In this document: in pieces, positions 59,173 through 64,000 of the stretch | Position numbering within the stretch: the stretch's first letter is position 1 | Layout of the letters: every line of letters starts with the position of its first letter | Assembly (NCBI GenBank): GCA_015680685.1 | Contig: MNCI01017823.1 | Location: 42,582-106,581 of the forward strand | Source of the DNA: Gnetum montanum | Lineage: Eukaryota; Streptophyta; Gnetopsida; Gnetales; Gnetaceae | Length of the DNA: 64,000 bases | Direction of reading: 5' to 3' | Notes under the pieces: model-generated | What the model saw: the letters and a program-made list of their open reading frames with translations, nothing else | Database searches by the model: none | Told to the model about the DNA's origin: nothing | Made by a program: the position numbers and the translations under genes

Positions 59173-60257
59173 TGATGAGCGACGAGGTACCCCCTACGCC
59201 CAACCATACAAATCACAAGTGTTCACATATGATCTAATCGAATTCTATGGATGGGGCTAGTTGTGGCATCTAGATCATTATGCCTTGATCATAGTTCACT
59301 GTCTTCCCACTTGAACTAGTGGTATCTTTGTCATGTATGGTTTAGTCTAAAGTGAGGCATATGATTCTTGATGTTGTTATGACCTTATGCTACTCCTAAC
59401 GATAATAAAGAAATCAATTATTTAAACAAATTAACAATGGAAAGTAAAGTCTAAACTACCCTATGGGTGATGAGTGTCTATTCCCAACTTGCCATACATG
59501 TCATGAACCCACGTATCCACTACTGGGATTACCAAGCACTGTGCTACTAGGCAAACCAAGCAATAATGTTGTTAGGATTACTAAGATAATATGTGTTTAT
59601 GCTCGAAACTAGTCACACTCATTCTACCAATTCATTAATATGCATGGAAATTTAAATATTAACTAAGTACATGAAATATAAATTGCATTAAAAGTAAATT
59701 TAATCTAAGTCAAAGTGCTACAATGAACAAGAATCAATCTCGATCTTATTGCCATCCATCGAATATGTCTAAGTACATTGCCACTCAAATAAGACACTAT
59801 ACAATTGACTCAAATCTACACTGTGGGCACTCACTAATTGTTCTCTAAGATTATGAAATAAAACTACAAAAATTTGGCTACTCTATTGACCAAAGAATTT
59901 CATAAACATGGCCATGAGCACGTATTTATATATTTTGTTGCTAGGATGCATTGACAAGCCCTCGTCAATGCATGATACAATGCATCAACAGGGCTACATC
60001 GACAAGCCCTCATCAATGAGGCCCAGTTATCGATACCTTGTTATTGAGGCCTTATTATCAAGACCTTGTTATCAAAGCCTTGTTATTCGAGCCTTGTTGT
60101 CAGAGCCTTGTTATCGAAGCCTTGTTATCGAAGCCTTGCTATCAGAGCCTTATTATCATAGCCTTGTTACCGAGGCTTAAACATCAGAGCTAAGATATTG
60201 GAGCCAATCAAAAAGTTGACGTTTTATCAGATAACCCATCCAACTGATGACTCATCA
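59173..60257 (-). repeat. EL11 5' LTR
   Basis: 1085 bp, TGATGAGCGACGAGG...GACTCATCA. TATA on the minus strand is in GTATTTATATA (about 59922-59932). U3 carries a 14-bp tandem array at about 60030-60185. It is the close partner of 48270-49314. Confidence 0.9.
60030..60185. repeat. 14-bp tandem array in U3 of the EL11 5' LTR
   Basis: About 11 units of CCTTGTTATCRNAG, period 14 bp. A 90-codon plus-strand open frame across it, with a repeating EALLSEPCY-type peptide, is an artefact of the array. Confidence 0.88.
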
Positions 60258-61400
60258 AAAAGGAAACCTAATGCTTATTGAAGCCTTGAACTAATAATTT
60301 TAGAATGCAATTCTAAGGCTAAAGCATAAATTAATTAAGTTTCATGCACAACTCAATAAACCTAGTTAGCAAATGAAATTAGAAGATCTAGTTAATTTGC
60401 TCAAGTGGAGAACGATCAACTACAAGTTGCTACCTAAGAGACTTTACAACTAAAAGAGCATGTTGTGTGGGAGGCATCTCACACTTGCACTGAATCCTAC
60501 AAATTAAAGAAAAGGTTTGCTACTTTGGAAGAAGATGTAAATAAACTTACTACCATAAACAAAGCATTAAACAAGATTCACAATGAGCATGCTTCATATA
60601 ACGAATATGCCCAATGCATTAAGCAAGAATGAGCAAGCAAAGTCAAATTTATAGATGGACAAAGTAGCTAGAAAGAAATAGAAACATATCAATGCTAGAG
60701 GTGTAAAAATTGTAATAACAAATAGATATTAAATTCACAACATGGTAGAATGAGGCATGATAGATAGAAAACATTAAAAATCATTATAAAGACCAAGTTG
60801 GAGTATAAAATGTGTTAAACGAAAAAGAGATACTTGAAGAAGCACGTAGTAAACATTTATTGTGATCTTAATCTAGTTCCTTGGAAAGTAGTTCTTAATA
60901 CTATGGGCATTGCCAAAAGTAGTGAGGTAAAATAGAGAGATATGGTCATTGAGAATCTCAAACAATATATGTATTATGCTAGCCTACACTATGCAAACCT
61001 TTTCTTTTTTACAGTAAGTCTCAATTAGAAGTGGAGAGAAAGCTCGTAATAAGCTATGCTTTGTACAAGCATGAATGACAAATCCATGAAGAGATAAAGT
61101 AGAGGTTGCAGGTAGAATTGTAAGAGAATGAATTTCAATGAGATGTGGTAGAAGAGCTTACAAAGTGGATAAATGAACTTCAAGAATGCAAGAAATATAT
61201 TCTAAACCTCAAGAATAATACAAACAATTCACTACTTAGTTGATGAAGGGTAAGAAAAACTCTTTACTACTTTGCCATATCTGTGGGATGCCCTCGTGCT
61301 TGCTAAGATTACTAGTCATGCCTAAAAAATAAGAGATCCATGGACAGATGGAAAGAAGCTTTTGTTGATCTACCAATTCTTGAAAAAAAGTAGAAAAGAT
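60258..61400 (+). pseudogene. EL10 coiled-coil-like reading frame, right part
   Basis: Plus-strand relic with strongly protein-like composition: AQVENDQLQVAT, then LQLKEHVVWEASHTCTESYK, LKKRFATLEEDVNKLTTINK and KIHNEHASYNEYAQCIKQE (about 60397-60630). Later come EKEILEEARSKHLL (about 60827) and EELTKWINELQECKKYILNL (about 61154-61213). The heptad-like L/I spacing suggests coiled coil. It probably continues the frame at 47630-48269, split by EL11. A resemblance in kind to the C-terminus of the EL12 ORF is noted but not proven. Confidence 0.5.
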
Positions 61401-61627
61401 CCTATGTTACCAAGGCTATGATTAACATTATCCATTATACATATCATTTTTTGTAATAAAGTCATCTATCAAAAATTTTGTAATTAAGCCAACCACTTAA
61501 AAATTTTGTAATGCAACACTTACAAGTCAATCAGTTTAGTCAAGTCCTTATCACCACATCTTTTTCCTAATTAAACTCTATCCATTTTGGTATAATTTGG
61601 GATGAGTTTCGATTAGTTGTATGGGTA
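61401..61627 (+). other. EL10 3' tail and polypurine context
   Basis: Short AT-rich segment with two TTTGTAAT(T/G)..A copies (about 61453-61520). It matches EL2 sequence near 9180-9320 (AAAATTTTGTAATGC, then CTTATCACC) and ends GGATGAGTTTCGATTAGTTGTATGGGTA before the LTR. Confidence 0.6.
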
Positions 61628-62546
61628 TGATGAAGCATAGAAAATCTAATAAATATATGTGCCCATGTAGCCTATTTAGCATATATGTGCAAGAGCATAT
61701 GGATCAACAATGGCTTTACTATGTTGGTGTAGATGCATTGGTTCAATTAATGAGTTTGCCTATATATATGTGCTTTGCTCTACTGGAAACCATTGATTTT
61801 ATTAGTCTTAGGAAACTCTTGCAATTTGATCTTGTAATTCTTAGTTAGCCAACAATTTCTCATAGAGTATATTTAAGTCAATTATCTAAAGTCATCATTC
61901 AACTAGTTACACTTGGATGTAATCATATTTTTAACAATGGATATTGAAATTAATTCTCTCATATTTCACTATGTTAACTTAGTTTAGACTTATATTTTAT
62001 ATACTTTATTTTCATCCAATTAACTAGTAAATTTCTATAATATTTTTCTTTACATTTTTTTGTTGTATTAGTAGAAGCAAAATGAGTATGTTAAGACCTC
62101 AAGCACTAAGTACATTTAACTTGGTTACCCAACAATTAGTTAATTTGGTTCACCTAATAATTAATTACTTTGGTTCACCTAATAATTAATTACTTTGGTT
62201 GCTCATTGACAAATTTATGAACCCAAGAGTATGACACTGGGTTGATGGAGCAAATGCTCATCACTATTATATTATTTCTATTATTAGTTAGCTATAGTTT
62301 AGTATTATTTCTATTTTTAGTAATTTTTTGTATTTAGCAATATGGACCAAGAAACATCAATAATCATATGCCTTAATAACATTAACTATACATTATGAGC
62401 CCAATATAAACATGGCTGAGAAGATAATGACTTGTGATCTCTTCACACTATTCCTAGATGTTTAGCCTATCTCATTCACCAATTATGGTAGGATCCACGT
62501 GTACATTCTAGACTTGTATGGTTGGATGTAGGTATTGCATTTATCA
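61628..62546 (+). repeat. EL10 3' LTR
   Basis: About 919 bp, starting TGATGAAGCATAG and ending GGTATTGCATTTATCA. The length and the TGATGAAGC start resemble the EL2 LTRs. It contains the family segment TTGTATGGTTGGATGTAGG near the end. At 62135-62205 a 25-bp unit (AATTAATTACTTTGGTTCACCT) is repeated about three times. Confidence 0.72.
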
Positions 62547-62649
62547 CATATAGACTAAAAATGAAATTAGATGTACAATATACATTAAAGCCGTCATTTT
62601 TATGTCATCCATCAATGCCACGAGTCTTACACATTATATCAAAAGTACC
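62547..62649. other. Short unassigned stretch
   Basis: Between the EL10 LTR and the LINE remnant. No feature seen. Confidence 0.4.
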
Positions 62650-63700
62650 AATGTCACCAATCCCATCACAAATTTTCATAATATATATACCATGCTCAAT
62701 ATAAGCATTAATTACATTAAACATACTAGAAATGTTGTTATCACTCATCTAATGATCACTAATTATAGTTGCAAGACTTACATTTTGGATAATATGGTTA
62801 ATACTTTTTACGAACCTTGGAGGCATGCATAATTACTGTCCTGTAAAATTTTCCCTTTAATGTTATTGGTATTCTTTAATCACATAGAACACCATTAGCC
62901 TATCTCCATTTTAACCATCATACCTCAATTCTATTTCTAATATCTTTATCAATTTCACCATTTGATTGAAGGATTAATCGTAGGTAGCGATAATGTTTGT
63001 AATCAAAGACTTTTTGTCTTCAATTGTCACTTCTATTATGTTATTAAAATTTCATTCTATATATTCTGCCTTACTTGTGCTAATTTTTAAACCTTTTGAC
63101 TCTAGAGCATATCTCCACTTGTCCATTTAAGTAGCAATATTTTCTTGAGTTATATCCACCAACACAATATAATCAGCAAATAGTGTACATCAAGAGATTT
63201 TATCTTGTATTTCCTTTATTAATTCATCCATACTAATGTCATATAAGTATAGACTAAGTATAGACTAAGTGTAGACATATTGTGATTGAAAAATTAGATG
63301 TTATTCTACAAGTTGTTATAATTTTAATAGTAGCTTCTTCATCCATGTCTTTAATTATTTTAATATATTTATCAAGGATGGTTTTCTTCTGCAAAGTCAA
63401 CCAAATAATATCTCTATGCACTATGTCATGTGCTTTTTCTACGTCAATGAAGATCATATGTAGATTCTTTCTATGCTTTCTAAATTTGTCCATTAAATGT
63501 CATATAAAAAAATAACCTCTATAGTAGATCTCCCTAGCATAAATCCAAATTATTTTTTTGACTGTTGTTTACAAATAATCTACTAAAACTAATTAATTTT
63601 TTAGTTATAGGAAAAATTTCTTATTTTTATTTAAATAGATTATTGACATGATTTTGAACCTAGGAGGTATGTCGATTATTTAAATATATACTAAAAATTT
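62650..63700 (-). pseudogene. LINE-type reverse transcriptase remnant
   Basis: Minus-strand non-LTR retrotransposon RT. In order: FGFMLGRSTIEVIFL (about 63548-63500), LHMIFIDVEKAHDIVHRDII (63460-63400), YIKIIKDMDEEATIKI, then CTLFADYIVLVDI (about 63190-63150), where the catalytic FADD motif is FADY. WRYALESKGLKISTSKAEYI follows (about 63120-63065), then a degraded thumb/C-terminal part with FYVIKEYQ and KFYRTVI (about 62890-62830). The motif set is that of plant LINEs (L1-like). There are stops and frameshifts; the 3' end and poly-A were not located. Confidence 0.85.
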
Positions 63701-63784
63701 CTTGATGATTGATTCTTATAAATTGTCATAATTAAATTTTTTACCAAATCTAAAGTTTTATTCCCTAGTTATTTTGTATTACAT

Positions 63785-63855
63785 CTACATATGCAACATA
63801 GTGGTTAGGACCCTCATCTCTCACAAGAGGTTGTAGATTCAATAACTATCTCTAC
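63785..63855 (+). repeat. Possible tRNA-derived SINE head
   Basis: GCAACATAGTGGTTAGGACC resembles an A box (TRGYNNARTGG). About 35 bases later GGTTGTAGATTCAATAACT resembles a decayed B box (GGTTCRANNCC). The CACAAGAGG lead-in to the B box is also typical of plant SINEs. The 3' end was not recognised. Confidence 0.45.
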
Positions 63856-64000
63856 TTCCAAAAGTGACACATCCACTTTACTAATTAAAATGAAATTTTA
63901 ACTCAAGATAAATGATATTTTCCAAGTTAAAGGTTTTCATAATGATACATGATTACCCAAAAGTATTGTTTATATCATCTATAATGTAAGTGTTGCAACT
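63856..64000. other. Unassigned end of window
   Basis: AT-rich; no feature seen. It may include the body of the SINE-like unit. Confidence 0.4.

Larger units (their letters stand above)
48270..60257 (-). mobile_element. EL11: mosaic gypsy element with EL12 inside
   Basis: It is bounded by two closely similar LTRs (48270-49314 and 59173-60257) in the same orientation, both flanked by EL10 sequence. In coding order from the right: LTR, primer site, gag N-terminal part (59150-58430), a 3'-tail-like block (58430-57480), then EL12. After EL12 come a gag knuckle/spacer/protease-linker part (52856-51480), a complete 3' tail (51480-49315) and the other LTR. RT, RNase H and integrase are missing. Two tail copies in one element imply either recombination between two elements or a second element inside the first. 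Confidence 0.7.

Noticed and set aside
59908-60180. 90-codon open frame with a repeating peptide
   Set aside because: It is a by-product of the 14-bp array in the EL11 LTR, non-coding in the partner LTR.
62522-62832. Plus-strand open frames of 60 and 76 codons
   Set aside because: They run antisense to the LINE remnant or across the LTR end, with no recognisable product.

Overview
The window looks like gene-poor, repeat-packed plant nuclear DNA. It is AT-rich, holds a run of the plant telomere repeat TTTAGGG, and carries plant-type Ty3/gypsy elements whose primer-binding sites match plant tRNA-Asp (TGGCGCCGTTGCCGGGGA) with the CpG sites decayed to TpG/CpA. I found no cellular gene, rRNA or intact tRNA. 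Every recognisable coding stretch is a decayed transposon reading frame, and the longest stop-free piece I can assign to one is about 134 codons. The dense nesting of old copies suggests a species with a very large genome (conifer, cycad, lily-like and so on); the sequence does not settle which.

Layout, with working names. EL1 (1-7316, minus): Ty3/gypsy element of the Athila/Tat-like branch, running off the left edge. EL2 (7317-11751, plus): 3' non-coding tail of a related element with two tandem LTRs, 9328-10233 and 10829-11751. EL3 (about 12390-14085, plus): hAT transposase pseudogene. EL4 (14595-15173, minus): LTR plus tRNA-Met-type primer site, abutting EL5. EL5 (15174-19381, minus): gypsy element with a large internal deletion. 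EL6 (about 19430-20579, 33262-35179, 45105 onward, plus): chromovirus with chromodomain, split by two later insertions. EL7 (20580-23670 plus 32853-33262, minus): element with a tRNA-Met-type primer site, inserted in the EL6 chromodomain. EL8 (23671-32847, plus): complete gypsy element inserted in an EL7 LTR, with TGTAG target duplication. EL9 (35180-45099, minus): complete gypsy element inserted in the EL6 3' LTR, with ATTTT target duplication.

EL10 (about 47630-48269 and 60258-62546, plus): element with an unrecognised split reading frame and a 3' LTR. EL11 (48270-60257, minus): mosaic gypsy element sitting inside EL10. EL12 (52857 to about 56670 or further, minus): element inside EL11 carrying a frameshift-free 871-codon frame. 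A LINE remnant (about 62650-63700, minus) and a possible tRNA-derived SINE head (about 63785-63855) close the window.

Most gypsy copies here (EL1, EL2, EL5, EL8, EL9, EL10, EL11, EL12) share one LTR design. It begins TGATGA and ends TCATCA, with a TATA box preceded by a repeat array in U3. Internally they share a long 3' non-coding tail with recurring motifs, and the autonomous copies carry a gag with CX2CX3HX4C-type knuckle followed by PR-RT-RNaseH-IN. They form a series of related autonomous and non-autonomous copies inserted into one another. The most unusual signals are the 871-codon frame of EL12, an in-frame 33-bp (11-residue) repeat in EL7, telomere repeats occupying a conserved microsatellite slot in EL8, and swapped U3 repeat arrays in otherwise homologous LTRs.
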